From Streptomyces sp. Root431 (GTDB lineage: Bacteria; Actinomycetota; Actinomycetes; Streptomycetales; Streptomycetaceae), in NCBI RefSeq assembly GCF_001426585.1, contig NZ_LMEI01000013.1, forward strand, positions 462,462 through 526,461: DNA of 64,000 bases. Direction: 5' to 3'. This document shows, piece by piece, positions 50,964-59,746 of the stretch. The position numbers were made by a program, and so were the translations under genes. Position 1 is the first letter of the stretch. Each line of letters starts with the position of its first letter. The notes under the pieces were generated by a model. That model had not been told where the DNA came from and ran no database searches. It worked only from the letters and a program-made list of their open reading frames with translations.

Positions 50964-53024
50964 ATGGAAGAGCCGCGTCGCCTCGGCGGCCGGTACGAGC
51001 TGGGCTCGGTGCTCGGCCGTGGTGGCATGGCCGAGGTGTACATCGCCCAGGACACCCGGCTCGGCCGCACCGTCGCCGTGAAGACGCTGCGAGCCGACCT
51101 GGCCCGCGATCCGTCCTTCCAGGCCCGGTTCCGCCGTGAGGCACAGTCCGCCGCCTCGCTGAACCACCCGGCGATCGTCGCGGTCTACGACACCGGCGAG
51201 GACTACGTCGACGGGGTCTCCATCCCGTACATCGTGATGGAGTACGTCGACGGGTCGACCCTGCGCGAGCTGCTGCACTCGGGGCGCAAGCTGCTGCCCG
51301 AGCGCACCCTCGAGATGACGGTCGGCATCCTCCAGGCGCTCGAGTACTCGCACCGCGCCGGCATCGTGCACCGCGACATCAAGCCCGCGAACGTCATGCT
51401 GACGCGCACCGGCCAGGTCAAGGTCATGGACTTCGGCATCGCGCGCGCCATGGGCGACGCGGGCATGACCATGACGCAGACCGCCGCGGTGATCGGCACC
51501 GCCCAGTACCTCTCCCCGGAGCAGGCCAAGGGCGAGCAGGTCGACGCCCGGTCCGACCTGTACTCCACGGGCTGCCTGCTGTACGAGCTGCTGACCGTCC
51601 GGCCGCCCTTCGTGGGCGACTCGCCGGTCGCGGTCGCGTACCAGCACGTCCGTGAGGAGCCGCAGCCTCCGAGCAACTTCGACCCCGAGATCACGCCGTC
51701 GATGGACGCCATCGTCCTCAAGGCCCTGGTCAAGGACCCCGACTACCGCTACCAGTCGGCGGACGAGATGCGCGCGGACATCGAGGCCTGCCTCGACGGT
51801 CAGCCGGTCGCGGCCGCCGCGGCGATGGGCATGGGGATGGGCATGGCGGGCGCGCCCGCGTACGGCGGGGGCTACGGCGGTTACCCGGAGGACCAGCCGA
51901 CCACCGCCCTGCGCCAGGCCGACCCGGCCGGTCAGACGTCGATGATGCCCCCGATCAACGGGGACGACGGCGGCTACGGCTATGACGACCGTCCGGACCG
52001 GCGCCGCGGTGGTGGCCAGAAGAAGTCGAACACCTCGACGATCCTGCTGGTTCTCGCGGGCATCCTGGTGCTCGTCGGCGCGATCTTCATCGGTGTCTCG
52101 CTGATGGACAAGAAGGAGGGGCCCCAGCAGGTCGAGGTGCCCCAGCTCGTCGGTCAGACGCTGAAGGCGGCGGAGGGCCTCGCGACGAACGCGCAGGTGA
52201 AGGCCGTCCAGGCCGGCACGGAGCGCTGCGACGAGCCCAAGGGGTCCGTCTGCCGCCAGACCCCGGCCGCGGACGCCGGCGCGACGATGGACACCGGCAG
52301 CACGATCCAGCTGTACATCTCGGAGGGCGCCCCCCTCCAGGAGGTCCCGGACGTCAACGAGCAGTCCCAGGAGCGGGCCGAGCAGACCCTGAAGGACAAG
52401 GGCTTCAAGGTCAAGGTCGAGCAGGAGGAGTCCGAGGAGGACCCGGGCACGGTCCTGCGCACGGACCCGGTCGCCGGCACCAAGGCGGAGAAGAACTCCG
52501 AGGTGACGATCACCGTCGCGAAGCAGCTGCTGACGACGGTTCCCCCGGTCGTCGGCAACCCGCTCGCTCAGGCCGAGCAGCAGCTGAAGGACCTGGGCTT
52601 CACCGTGGTCACGCAGTACGTGGACTCGGAGCAGCCCAAGGACCAGGTCGTGAAGCAGTCCCCGGACGGCAACGCCTCGGCCGCGAAGAACTCCCAGGTG
52701 ACCCTCCAGGTCTCCAAGGGCCCGCAGCAGGTCCAGGTCCAGGTCCCCGCGGACATCGGCGGCAAGCAGTACAAGGACGTCAAGGCGCAGCTTGAGGCCT
52801 TGGGTCTGGTCGTCGTCCAGTCGGGCTCCGACAAGGAGGACGCCACGGTGATCACCTCGACCCCGGGACCGGGTTCGATGGTCAACACGGGCGACACGGT
52901 CACCGTCATCACCGTGGGCGGCGGTGGCGACCCGAACGCCGGCCAGCCCGGCGGCAACAACGGCGGCAACCCCGGCGGAGACAACAGCGGCGGCGACAAC
53001 GGCGGCGGCGGCTTCTTCGACTGA
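50964..53024 (+). CDS. pknB: Ser/Thr protein kinase PknB with four PASTA domains
   Basis: 686-aa receptor kinase. The kinase domain (residues 8-275) has GRGGMAEVY, VAVKTL, HRDIKPANVM, DFGIAR and TMTQTAAVIGTAQYLSPEQ with the two activation-loop threonines. A Gly/Tyr/Met-rich juxtamembrane part leads to a helix (TILLVLAGILVLVGAIFIGV). Four PASTA repeats (about 390-660) bind muropeptides or lipid II, then a Gly/Asn/Asp-rich tail. ATG 50964 gives the canonical MEEPRRLGGRYEL start; ATG 50892 is in frame but its leader looks non-coding. Confidence 0.95.
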   Translation: MEEPRRLGGRYELGSVLGRGGMAEVYIAQDTRLGRTVAVKTLRADLARDPSFQARFRREAQSAASLNHPAIVAVYDTGEDYVDGVSIPYIVMEYVDGSTLRELLHSGRKLLPERTLEMTVGILQALEYSHRAGIVHRDIKPANVMLTRTGQVKVMDFGIARAMGDAGMTMTQTAAVIGTAQYLSPEQAKGEQVDARSDLYSTGCLLYELLTVRPPFVGDSPVAVAYQHVREEPQPPSNFDPEITPSMDAIVLKALVKDPDYRYQSADEMRADIEACLDGQPVAAAAAMGMGMGMAGAPAYGGGYGGYPEDQPTTALRQADPAGQTSMMPPINGDDGGYGYDDRPDRRRGGGQKKSNTSTILLVLAGILVLVGAIFIGVSLMDKKEGPQQVEVPQLVGQTLKAAEGLATNAQVKAVQAGTERCDEPKGSVCRQTPAADAGATMDTGSTIQLYISEGAPLQEVPDVNEQSQERAEQTLKDKGFKVKVEQEESEEDPGTVLRTDPVAGTKAEKNSEVTITVAKQLLTTVPPVVGNPLAQAEQQLKDLGFTVVTQYVDSEQPKDQVVKQSPDGNASAAKNSQVTLQVSKGPQQVQVQVPADIGGKQYKDVKAQLEALGLVVVQSGSDKEDATVITSTPGPGSMVNTGDTVTVITVGGGGDPNAGQPGGNNGGNPGGDNSGGDNGGGGFFD

Positions 53025-53044
53025 CGGCCGCACCCGCACGCAGC

Positions 53045-53087
53045 ACGACCGAGCCCCGGCATCCCATGGATGCCGGGGCTCGGTCGT
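53045..53087. terminator. Very strong bidirectional terminator
   Basis: A perfect 20-bp stem (ACGACCGAGCCCCGGCATCC and complement) with 3-nt loop CAT between the converging pknB and sortase genes. Confidence 0.9.
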
Positions 53088-53097
53088 GGGAGGGGTG

Positions 53098-53772
53098 TCA
53101 GCGCAGCTCCGCCGGCGGGGTGCGGTCGCGGTCGACCTTCTCCGTGCGGGCCAGTTCGCCCCAGACGATGTACCGGTAGTCCGAGGTGTACATCGGGGTG
53201 CAGGTCGTCAGCGTGATGTAGCGGCCCGGCTTGGTCTTGCCGGATTCCTCGGGGACGGGCTGGAGGACGTCCACGTTGTACTTCGTGGTCTCCGGCAGCG
53301 TCTTGTAGACCTTGTAGACGTACCAGGTGTCCTTGGACTCGAAGACGATCGCGTCGCCGGTCTTCAGCTTGTGGATGTTGTGGAACTTCGCGCCGTGGCC
53401 GTCGCGGTGCGCGGCGAGCGTGAAGTTGCCCTTCTTGTCCTGCGGGAGGGCGGACTTGATCGGGTCGGTGTAGTAGCCGGCGACGCCGTTGTTCAGGATG
53501 GTGCTGGTGGTGCCCTGCTTGACCAGTATCTCGTCGTCGCCCATGGCGGGGACGTGGAGGAAGCCGATGCCGTCCTTGGTGTCGAGGGCGCCGGGGCCGT
53601 CGGCCCAGCGGTCGCGGACCTGGGCGCCGTCCTGGTCGGCCGCGCGGTCGGCGAGGACGTTGGTCCACCACAGCGAGTAGACGACGAAGAGGCCGAGCAC
53701 CAGGCCCGCTGTGATGAGGAGTTCGCCGAAGACGCTGATGATCCCGGCGATCCGGTTACGCACGCGTGCCAC
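53098..53772 (-). CDS. srtE2: Class E sortase
   Basis: 224-aa membrane-bound transpeptidase that links LAxTG-type surface proteins to peptidoglycan. N-terminal anchor (IISVFGELLITAGLVLGLFVVYSLWW), catalytic His in LAAHRDGHGAKF, Cys in ITLTTCTPMYT, Arg in SDYRYIVWGE. In S. coelicolor two class E sortases next to pknB attach chaplins and are needed for aerial growth. GTG start. Lies 37 nt from the larger sortase gene upstream. Confidence 0.92.
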   Translation of the reverse strand: MARVRNRIAGIISVFGELLITAGLVLGLFVVYSLWWTNVLADRAADQDGAQVRDRWADGPGALDTKDGIGFLHVPAMGDDEILVKQGTTSTILNNGVAGYYTDPIKSALPQDKKGNFTLAAHRDGHGAKFHNIHKLKTGDAIVFESKDTWYVYKVYKTLPETTKYNVDVLQPVPEESGKTKPGRYITLTTCTPMYTSDYRYIVWGELARTEKVDRDRTPPAELR

Positions 53773-53809
53773 TAGGTCGTCCCGTCATCCCGTCCGGAGG
53801 TGTCGGGGC

Positions 53810-55048
53810 TCAGCCTACGAGGGCCTCCGGCTTTCCCTTGCTGCGCGGGCGCTCCTCGACGAGCTTGCCCCAGACGATCATGCGGTACGTGCTCGTGAAC
53901 TCGGGCGTGCACGTGGTCAGCGTGATGTACCGGCCGGGCTTGGTGAAGCCGGATCCCTTCGGGATCGGTTCGATCACCGAGACGTTCGACGGCGCGGTCT
54001 GGGGCAGGATGCTCGCCATCTCGTAGGTGTAGTACGCGTCCTGGGTCTCGACGACGATCGGGTCGCCGGGCTTGAGCTGGTTGACGTACCGGAACGGTTC
54101 GCCGTGCGTGTTGCGGTGTCCGGCGACCGCGAAGTTGCCCTGCTTGTCGGACGGCATGGCCGTCTTGAGCTTTCCCTCGGCGTAGTGGCCGACCATGCCC
54201 TTGTCGAGGACCTTGGTCTTGTTGATGCCCTCGGCGATGGGCACGACGACGTCGAGCTTGGGGATGTACATGATGGCGAAGCCCTGGCCGGGTTCGAAGG
54301 CCTCCGGCTTGTTGTCGTCGCCCTTGGCCCAGGTGTCCTCTATCTGCTCCTTGGCCCGGTCGGTCTCCTGGCCGGCGAGGACGTTCGTCCACCACAGCTG
54401 GTAGGTGACGAAGAGCAGCATGACGACGCCGAAGGTGATGAAGAGTTCCCCGATGATCCGGCTGGCGACGACACCGACGCTGTCCTTGGCCGCGCGGGCG
54501 GCTCGGCGCGCCTCGACGCGGGAGAGGGCACGGGGTTCGGTTCCGGGGCCCCCGGTGGCAGGGGAGGTGCCGCGGCCCTTGCCTCTGCCGCTGCCGCCCT
54601 TGGCCGCGCGGCGGCGCTCGGCCCGTCCGGGCCCCGGAGGCGTCTCCACGGCCCGCAGGGCCACGGTCTCGTCCCGGGGGGCCGGCGGGGCCTGTGTGGC
54701 CTGTGAGGGCTCCTCCGGGGCGTACGGCGCGTACGCGGGCCCGGCCGCTGGCTCGCGCGGGGCCTCGTAGCCCGGCGGAGCCTCATAGGCAGCGGGCGGA
54801 GGCTCGTAGGCAGCAGGCGGAGCCTCGTACGCGGGCTGCGGTTCGTACGGGGGCTGGTGCTCGTACGCGGGCTGCTGCTCGTACGCCGGCCGGGAGTCGT
54901 ACGGGGCGTCGTAACCGGGTTCGTACGGAGCCTCGTACGCGGGCGTCGGCTCGTACGGCTGCTGCTGCCCTTGCGCGTACGGGTCCACGGGTATCGGCTC
55001 CGGCGCCGGGCCTCCCCCGTCCCGGAACCACGGCGAACCCGTCGTCAC
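53810..55048 (-). CDS. srtE1: Class E sortase with long Tyr/Pro repeat cytoplasmic region
   Basis: 412-aa sortase. The first 150 residues are a disordered Pro/Tyr/Glu/Ala repeat (PAYEQQPAYEHQPPYEPQPAYE), followed by a basic stretch and the membrane anchor (IIGELFITFGVVMLLFVTYQLWW). The catalytic domain has H in VAGHRNTHGEPF, C in ITLTTCTPEFT and R in STYRMIVWGKL. With the anchor topology of class E sortases, the repeat region lies inside the cell, so it may localise the enzyme. GTG 55048 overlaps the pabA stop (GTGA). Confidence 0.92.
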   Translation of the reverse strand: MTTGSPWFRDGGGPAPEPIPVDPYAQGQQQPYEPTPAYEAPYEPGYDAPYDSRPAYEQQPAYEHQPPYEPQPAYEAPPAAYEPPPAAYEAPPGYEAPREPAAGPAYAPYAPEEPSQATQAPPAPRDETVALRAVETPPGPGRAERRRAAKGGSGRGKGRGTSPATGGPGTEPRALSRVEARRAARAAKDSVGVVASRIIGELFITFGVVMLLFVTYQLWWTNVLAGQETDRAKEQIEDTWAKGDDNKPEAFEPGQGFAIMYIPKLDVVVPIAEGINKTKVLDKGMVGHYAEGKLKTAMPSDKQGNFAVAGHRNTHGEPFRYVNQLKPGDPIVVETQDAYYTYEMASILPQTAPSNVSVIEPIPKGSGFTKPGRYITLTTCTPEFTSTYRMIVWGKLVEERPRSKGKPEALVG

Positions 55049-55683
55049 GCGACGGCCTTGCCCACCACCGGCGCGAGCCCCGCGGACCGTGCGACCGCCC
55101 CCTTGTCGCCGCAACGCTCCAGCCAGTTGGCGAGCATCAGGTGGCCGTGCTCGGTGAGGACCGACTCGGGGTGGAACTGCACGCCTTCGACAGCCAGTTC
55201 ACGGTGGCGCAGCCCCATGATGATGCCGTCCTCGGTCCGCGCGGTGACCTCGAGCTCCGCCGGCAGGGCGGCGGGCTCGGCGGCCAGCGAGTGGTAGCGG
55301 GTCGCGGTGAAGGGCGAGGGAAGACCGGCGAAGACGCCCTGTCCCTCGTGGGTGACGAGGGAGGTCTTGCCGTGCAGCAGCTCGGGCGCGCGGTCGACGA
55401 CGCCGCCGTACGCCACGGCCATCGACTGCATGCCGAGGCAGACACCGAAGACGGGCACGCCGGTGTCGGCGCAGTGCCGGACCATGTCGATGCAGACGCC
55501 GGCCTGCTCGGGCGCGCCGGGTCCGGGCGAGAGCAGGACGCCGTCGAAGCCGTCCTGGGCGTGACTCAGCTCGACCTCGTCGTTGCGGAGCACTTCGCAC
55601 TCGGCACCGAGCTGGTAGAGGTACTGAACGAGGTTGAAGACGAAGCTGTCGTAGTTGTCGACGACGAGAATTCGCGCGCTCAC
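55045..55683 (-). CDS. pabA: Aminodeoxychorismate/anthranilate synthase glutamine amidotransferase subunit
   Basis: 212-aa class I glutamine amidotransferase: NYDSFVFNLVQYL, LSPGPGAPEQAG, catalytic Cys in VFGVCLGMQSMAV, and His-Pro-Glu triad VEGVQFHPESVLTEHG. Supplies ammonia to PabB/TrpE-type chorismate enzymes for folate or tryptophan. No chorismate-binding partner is in the window. It is coupled between a small membrane-protein gene and a sortase, an arrangement kept in streptomycetes but not explained by function. Confidence 0.93.
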   Translation of the reverse strand: MSARILVVDNYDSFVFNLVQYLYQLGAECEVLRNDEVELSHAQDGFDGVLLSPGPGAPEQAGVCIDMVRHCADTGVPVFGVCLGMQSMAVAYGGVVDRAPELLHGKTSLVTHEGQGVFAGLPSPFTATRYHSLAAEPAALPAELEVTARTEDGIIMGLRHRELAVEGVQFHPESVLTEHGHLMLANWLERCGDKGAVARSAGLAPVVGKAVA

Positions 55684-55841
55684 TGGCCGTCCACCGTCAC
55701 ATCGTTGAACGGAAGCAGGGGCTCCGCCCAGGGGAACACGTACTGGAAGAGGGCGTAGACGACCGCGAGCACCAGCACGATCGAGATCAGTGCCCGCACC
55801 CACGCGTTGCCCGGCAGATGCCTCCAGATCCAGCCGTACAT
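55680..55841 (-). CDS. 53-residue membrane protein upstream of pabA
   Basis: Small gene: ATG 55841, stop overlapping the pabA start by 4 nt. Product MYGWIWRHLPGNAWVRALIS..., with one membrane helix (ALISIVLVLAVVYALFQYVF) and a short polar C-terminus (NDVTVDGQ). High-GC3 codon use and the GTGA overlap support it as real. Function unknown. Its place in an operon with sortases suggests an envelope role. Confidence 0.8.
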   Translation of the reverse strand: MYGWIWRHLPGNAWVRALISIVLVLAVVYALFQYVFPWAEPLLPFNDVTVDGQ

Positions 55842-55905
55842 GACGTCGACCGCCCCTTCCGTTCGTTACGGGGACCAGAGTACGGGGCGAGGGGGCCGTG
55901 GGGGG

Positions 55906-56616
55906 TCAGCTGTCCAAAGCCTGTGGACGACCGTCGGTCACCGGCTGTGTGCCGTCGAGGTGCGCCCAGACGATCAGTCGGTGGCTGCTGCCCCACTCGG
56001 GCTCGCAGGTGGTGAGGGTGAGGTAGCGGCCGGGCCCGTCGAAGCCCGACTTCTTCGGTACGGGGGCGACGACTCCGACGTCGGTGGGCACGGTCCGGTA
56101 GGGGCCGCGGTCGATCCGGTACGTGAACCAGGTCGTCCCGTCGGTGAGGACGACCGCGTCGCCGGCGCGCAGCCGGGGGAAGTCCTTGAACGGGTCGCCG
56201 TACGTGCGGCGGTGGCCGGCGACGGAGAAGTTGCCGGTCGCGCCGAGCCGGGCGGTGGCCGCGTAGTGCCCGAGGCCCTTCTTCAGGACGCCGGGGCCGG
56301 TGCCTTCGAGAACGGGCCACTTCCAGTCCTTGCCGAGCCGGGGGACGTACATGACGGCGATTCCCTTGCCGGGGGTGTAGGCCGGTGCCTTGGGGGCGGG
56401 TGAGGACGCGGGCGGCCCCGAAGAGGGCCTCGGCGGTGGCGGTGCGACCGGGGCCGCCGCCCACTCCCGCTGGAGGGTGTCGATCTGGCCGGCGCTCGCG
56501 CTCTCGGCCTGGACCCCGGTCCAGTACAGGACGTACACGACGAAGAGGACGATCAGGGTGCCGACGGTCAGGCACAGCTCGCTGAAGGTCCGCACGACGA
56601 GCCGCACGCCGCCCAC
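55906..56616 (-). CDS. Third class E sortase
   Basis: 236-aa sortase with N-terminal helix (TFSELCLTVGTLIVLFVVYVLYW), a Pro-rich linker (PVAPPPPRPSSGPPASS), and catalytic H in VAGHRRTYGDPF, C in LTLTTCEPEWG, R in SHRLIVWAHL. The front of the domain is shorter than in the two neighbouring sortases. Third copy in 3.5 kb. GTG start with GAGGGG. 37 nt downstream of the DUF881 gene. Confidence 0.9.
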   Translation of the reverse strand: MGGVRLVVRTFSELCLTVGTLIVLFVVYVLYWTGVQAESASAGQIDTLQREWAAAPVAPPPPRPSSGPPASSPAPKAPAYTPGKGIAVMYVPRLGKDWKWPVLEGTGPGVLKKGLGHYAATARLGATGNFSVAGHRRTYGDPFKDFPRLRAGDAVVLTDGTTWFTYRIDRGPYRTVPTDVGVVAPVPKKSGFDGPGRYLTLTTCEPEWGSSHRLIVWAHLDGTQPVTDGRPQALDS

Positions 56617-56653
56617 GCGCCCCTCCCCGCAGTCCCTCCGGTCAGCTGACCGG

Positions 56654-57421
56654 TCAGCTCACCGGCTTCGCGTAGTGGAGGTCCACTGTGCCCGAGTAGC
56701 CCGGCAGAGTCACCGCCTTGTGGTCGTCGACTTTCCAGCCGAGCCCGTACGCCTTGACGTACAGCTGGTAGTTCTGGAGGGCCGGGGAGTCGGCGAGCGC
56801 CTTGCTCAGCTTCCCTCGGTCGCCGACGGCGGTGATCTTGTACGGGGGCGAGTAGACGCGGCCCTGGAGGATCAGGGTGTTGCCGACGCAGCGCACGGCG
56901 CTGGTGGAGATGAGCCGCTGGTCCATGACGCGGATGCCCTCGGCGCCGCCCTGCCACAGGGCGTTGACGACGGCCTGGAGGTCCTGCTGGTGGATGACGA
57001 GGTCGTTGGCCTGCGGTTCGGGGTATCCGGGGGCGGCCTGGGCGTTCGGCGGGGCGTCGTCGAGGGTGACGGTGAGGCCGGAGCCGGCGACCTCTTTGGT
57101 GCCCGCTGTGGCTTCGAGGGCGTCGAGCTTCGCGTCCTCCGCACGGGTGGAACCGTCGTCGCGTGCGGCGAGGCCGTCGACCTGGGAGCGGAGGGCAGCG
57201 GTGGACTCGTCGAGCCCGGCGTTCTTGTGGCTGCGTTCCTCGATCAGGTCGGAGAGCCTGAGCAGCGAGGCGTCCGTGCGGATATTGGTGCCCTTGGCGG
57301 TGTTGAAACTCGTGACGAAGATCAGTCCGGCGAGGGCGAAGACGGCAAGGGTGAGCACCCGGACGGGGCGCCACCTCGTGGTGCGGCCCGGCCCTGCGGG
57401 AGTGTCGGCGGAATTGCTCAA
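56654..57421 (-). CDS. DUF881 family membrane-anchored protein
   Basis: 255-aa protein: N-terminal membrane helix ([23 protein letters not shown]), a coiled-coil segment ([32 protein letters not shown]) and the DUF881 domain ([51 protein letters not shown]). DUF881 proteins are often beside crgA and division genes in actinobacteria and somewhat resemble DivIC/FtsL-type stalks. The start codon is TTG 57421. Divergent from crgA. Confidence 0.88.
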   Translation of the reverse strand: MSNSADTPAGPGRTTRWRPVRVLTLAVFALAGLIFVTSFNTAKGTNIRTDASLLRLSDLIEERSHKNAGLDESTAALRSQVDGLAARDDGSTRAEDAKLDALEATAGTKEVAGSGLTVTLDDAPPNAQAAPGYPEPQANDLVIHQQDLQAVVNALWQGGAEGIRVMDQRLISTSAVRCVGNTLILQGRVYSPPYKITAVGDRGKLSKALADSPALQNYQLYVKAYGLGWKVDDHKAVTLPGYSGTVDLHYAKPVS

Positions 57422-57561
57422 CGTACCCTGATCCCCTTCGGTGCCGCGGAACCACTACGCTAACGGACGCCCGGGGGACGCAGTCTTCCTCCTACGTCAC
57501 ATCCCGGCGCCAGCCACAGTTCCCTGCGCGGTCACGCAGCGCATCGACAGGAGAGTCCCTC

Positions 57562-57816
57562 GTGCCGAAGTCACGTATCCGCAAGAAGGCCGACTTCACG
57601 CCTACGCCCACCAAGCAGGCCACCAACATCAAGCTGACGAACCGCAGCTGGGTGGCGCCTGTGATGCTGGCGCTTTTCGCCATCGGGCTGGTGTGGATCG
57701 TGGTCTTCTACGTCACCGACGGTTCGATGCCGATCGAGGCGATCCGCAACTGGAACATCGTGGTGGGCTTCGGCTTCATCGCCGCGGGTTTCGGCGTCTC
57801 CACACAGTGGAAGTAG
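57562..57816 (+). CDS. crgA: Cell division inhibitor/coordinator CrgA
   Basis: 84-aa protein with two membrane helices ([21 protein letters not shown] and [16 protein letters not shown]) and a basic N-terminus ([13 protein letters not shown]). Typical CrgA length and sequence. In Streptomyces it times sporulation septation and counteracts FtsZ-ring formation; in mycobacteria it recruits septum proteins. GTG start after an AGGAGAG box. A possible -10 element TACGCT lies at 57456. Confidence 0.96.
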   Translation: MPKSRIRKKADFTPTPTKQATNIKLTNRSWVAPVMLALFAIGLVWIVVFYVTDGSMPIEAIRNWNIVVGFGFIAAGFGVSTQWK

Positions 57817-57865
57817 CCGGCGATTTATCGGCTGGACCGGCGGCTCGTCAAGCTCTCCCCTGAAC

Positions 57866-58110
57866 TTATCCACAGCGTTGTACACAGCACTGGATAACTT
57901 ACGAAGATCTGTGGATAACTTGCACGAGATTGACGCCGGTATGACCGCTCCCTGACCGCGATCACTCGCGGAAGGACGGGAAACACCCCTCGCCTCCCTG
58001 GAGAAACACCAGGTCAGAGGCGAGGGGTGCAGTCTTTCCCTCAGACGCGGAAACGATCCGCCCCACACTGTGGATAACTCTGGGGAAAGCTCGCGAAAGT
58101 GCTCATCCAC
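57866..58110. other. DnaA-box cluster between crgA and the rhomboid gene
   Basis: The 306-nt gap 57817-58122 holds six DnaA-type 9-mers. TTATCCACA at 57866, and TGTGGATAA at 57910 and 58068, are perfect. TTGTACACA at 57878 and TCATCCACA at 58102 have one mismatch. TTATCCAGT (reverse, 57889) has two. The first four lie within 53 bp in both orientations. There is no dnaA/dnaN or AT-rich unwinding region, so this is not oriC itself. A DnaA-box cluster near oriC that titrates DnaA has been described in S. coelicolor. Confidence 0.8.
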
Positions 58111-58122
58111 AGCCCCCTGAGC

Positions 58123-59028
58123 TCAGGTGAGCGCGGCGGATCGGGCGAGCACCAGCCCCAGGTCGATCAGGAGCAGCAGTCCACAGGCCCCGTACTGCAC
58201 GAGGTCCCTGCGCGCCCTCGGCGCGTGCACGAGTGCGTACGTCACCAGGGCGCCGCCGACGAGACCGCCGACGTGGGCCTCCCAGGAGATCCCCGGACGG
58301 GTGAACGTCATGAGCAGCGACAGCGCCACGAAGAGCACCACCGGCCGCATGTCGTGCCGCTTGCGGCGGGCCAGCACGACCCAGGCGCCGATCAGGCCGT
58401 AGACGACGCCGGAGGCGCCCAGCGAGGGCTGGTTCTGCGCGGCGACGAGATAGGCGAGCACGGAGCCGGACAGCCCGGAGAGCAGGCAGAGGGCCGCGAA
58501 CCGGATCCGGCCGAGCTCGGGCTCGACGATCCCGCCGATCACCCACAGGCCCAGCACGTTGAAGAGGATGTGCCAGACCTCCTGGTGGAGGACGGTCGAG
58601 GTCAGCAGCCGGTACCACTCGCCGTCCGCGACCCCGACGACCTCGCCAAGCGACGGCATGTAGGCGTAGCCGATGAGCACGAGCTCGTCGACGAACCGCT
58701 GCCCGAACAGCAGCACCATGAGGTAGACCGCGAGGTTGATCCCGATCAGGATCTTGGTGACGAGCCGGTCGTCGGCCGCCACCCTGCCGCCCGCGAGCGT
58801 CCGGGGCTGGTTGGCGTCGGCGGCGTGGCCGGTCCCCGAACCGTTGCGCACGCAGTCCGGGCACTGGAAGCCGACGGAGGCGGAGATCATGCACTGCGGA
58901 CAGATGGGCTTGTCGCAGCGGGCACAGCGGATGCCGGTCTCGGCCTCCGGGTGGCGGTAGCAGCGGGGCAGGCCGGACTGCGGATCCACGGGGTTTTTCG
59001 CCCCTTCCATGCCTTCTATCCCTTCCAT
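58123..59028 (-). CDS. Rhomboid-family intramembrane serine protease with N-terminal zinc-ribbon
   Basis: 301-aa protease. A B-box-like cysteine-rich N-terminus (CYRHPEAETGIRCARCDKPICPQCM...CPDC, about residues 23-60) probably binds zinc. Six membrane helices follow, with WHILFNVLGLW, the catalytic serine in LGASGVVYGLIGA and the catalytic histidine in WEAHVGGLVGG. Substrate unknown. The second codon block MEGIEGMEG allows an alternative ATG six codons downstream. 10 nt after the cyclophilin stop, in the same direction. Confidence 0.93.
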   Translation of the reverse strand: MEGIEGMEGAKNPVDPQSGLPRCYRHPEAETGIRCARCDKPICPQCMISASVGFQCPDCVRNGSGTGHAADANQPRTLAGGRVAADDRLVTKILIGINLAVYLMVLLFGQRFVDELVLIGYAYMPSLGEVVGVADGEWYRLLTSTVLHQEVWHILFNVLGLWVIGGIVEPELGRIRFAALCLLSGLSGSVLAYLVAAQNQPSLGASGVVYGLIGAWVVLARRKRHDMRPVVLFVALSLLMTFTRPGISWEAHVGGLVGGALVTYALVHAPRARRDLVQYGACGLLLLIDLGLVLARSAALT

Positions 59029-59038
59029 CGCTTCCGCC

Positions 59039-59566
59039 TCAGCGCTTCTCGATCACCACGGAGTCGATCACCACGTCCTGGAGCGGGCGCTCGGTGTGCG
59101 GGTCGGTGGCGACCGCCGCGATCGCGTCCACGACCTTCCGGCTCTCCAGGCCGGAGACCTCGCCGAAGATCGTGTGCTTGCGGTTCAGCCAGGTCGCGGC
59201 ACCGACCGTGACGAAGAACTGCGAGCCGTTGGTGCCCGGGCCGGCGTTGGCCATGGCCAGCAGGTACGGACGGTCGAAGAAGAGCTCCGGGTGGAACTCG
59301 TCGGCGAACTCGTAGCCGGGCCCGCCCGTACCGTTCCCCAGCGGGTCACCGCCCTGGATCATGAAGCCCTTGATGACCCGGTGGAAGACCGTGCCGTCGT
59401 AGAGCCGGTCCGAGGAGACCTTGCCCGTGGCGGGGTGCGTCCACTCGCGCTCGCCGCCGGCGAGTTCGACGAAGTTGCGCACCGTCTTCGGGGCGTGGAA
59501 CGGCATCAGCCGGACCTCGATGTCACCCAGGCTGGTCTTGAGGATCGCGTACAGCTGCTCGGCCAC
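59039..59566 (-). CDS. ppiA: Cyclophilin-type peptidyl-prolyl cis-trans isomerase
   Basis: 175-aa cytosolic cyclophilin. Core motifs: YDGTVFHRVIKGFMIQGGDPLGNGTGGPGYEFADEF (catalytic Arg in FHRV), LLAMANAGPGTNGSQFFVTVG, WLNRKHTIFGEV. No signal peptide. GTG start. Upstream of the rhomboid gene and probably co-transcribed. Confidence 0.95.
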   Translation of the reverse strand: MAEQLYAILKTSLGDIEVRLMPFHAPKTVRNFVELAGGEREWTHPATGKVSSDRLYDGTVFHRVIKGFMIQGGDPLGNGTGGPGYEFADEFHPELFFDRPYLLAMANAGPGTNGSQFFVTVGAATWLNRKHTIFGEVSGLESRKVVDAIAAVATDPHTERPLQDVVIDSVVIEKR

Positions 59567-59746
59567 GGTCGCCTTCCGTCCACGTCGAATCGTGTCGCGT
59601 CATGTCACGTCTGTCTCTGGCGTGACCGATCCTCGCATGCCCCGGATGCCCGCCCCACATGCCGGACTTCGGTCCGAGGGGCATGATTCCGAAAAGGATG
59701 GAAAGGTGAAAAACCGACATCGTCGCCACCGAGGAGGAGGAATCCC

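Noticed and set aside
57866-58110. Chromosomal replication origin oriC
   Set aside because: DnaA boxes are present but too few. There is no dnaA/dnaN neighbourhood and no unwinding element; better seen as a satellite DnaA-box cluster.
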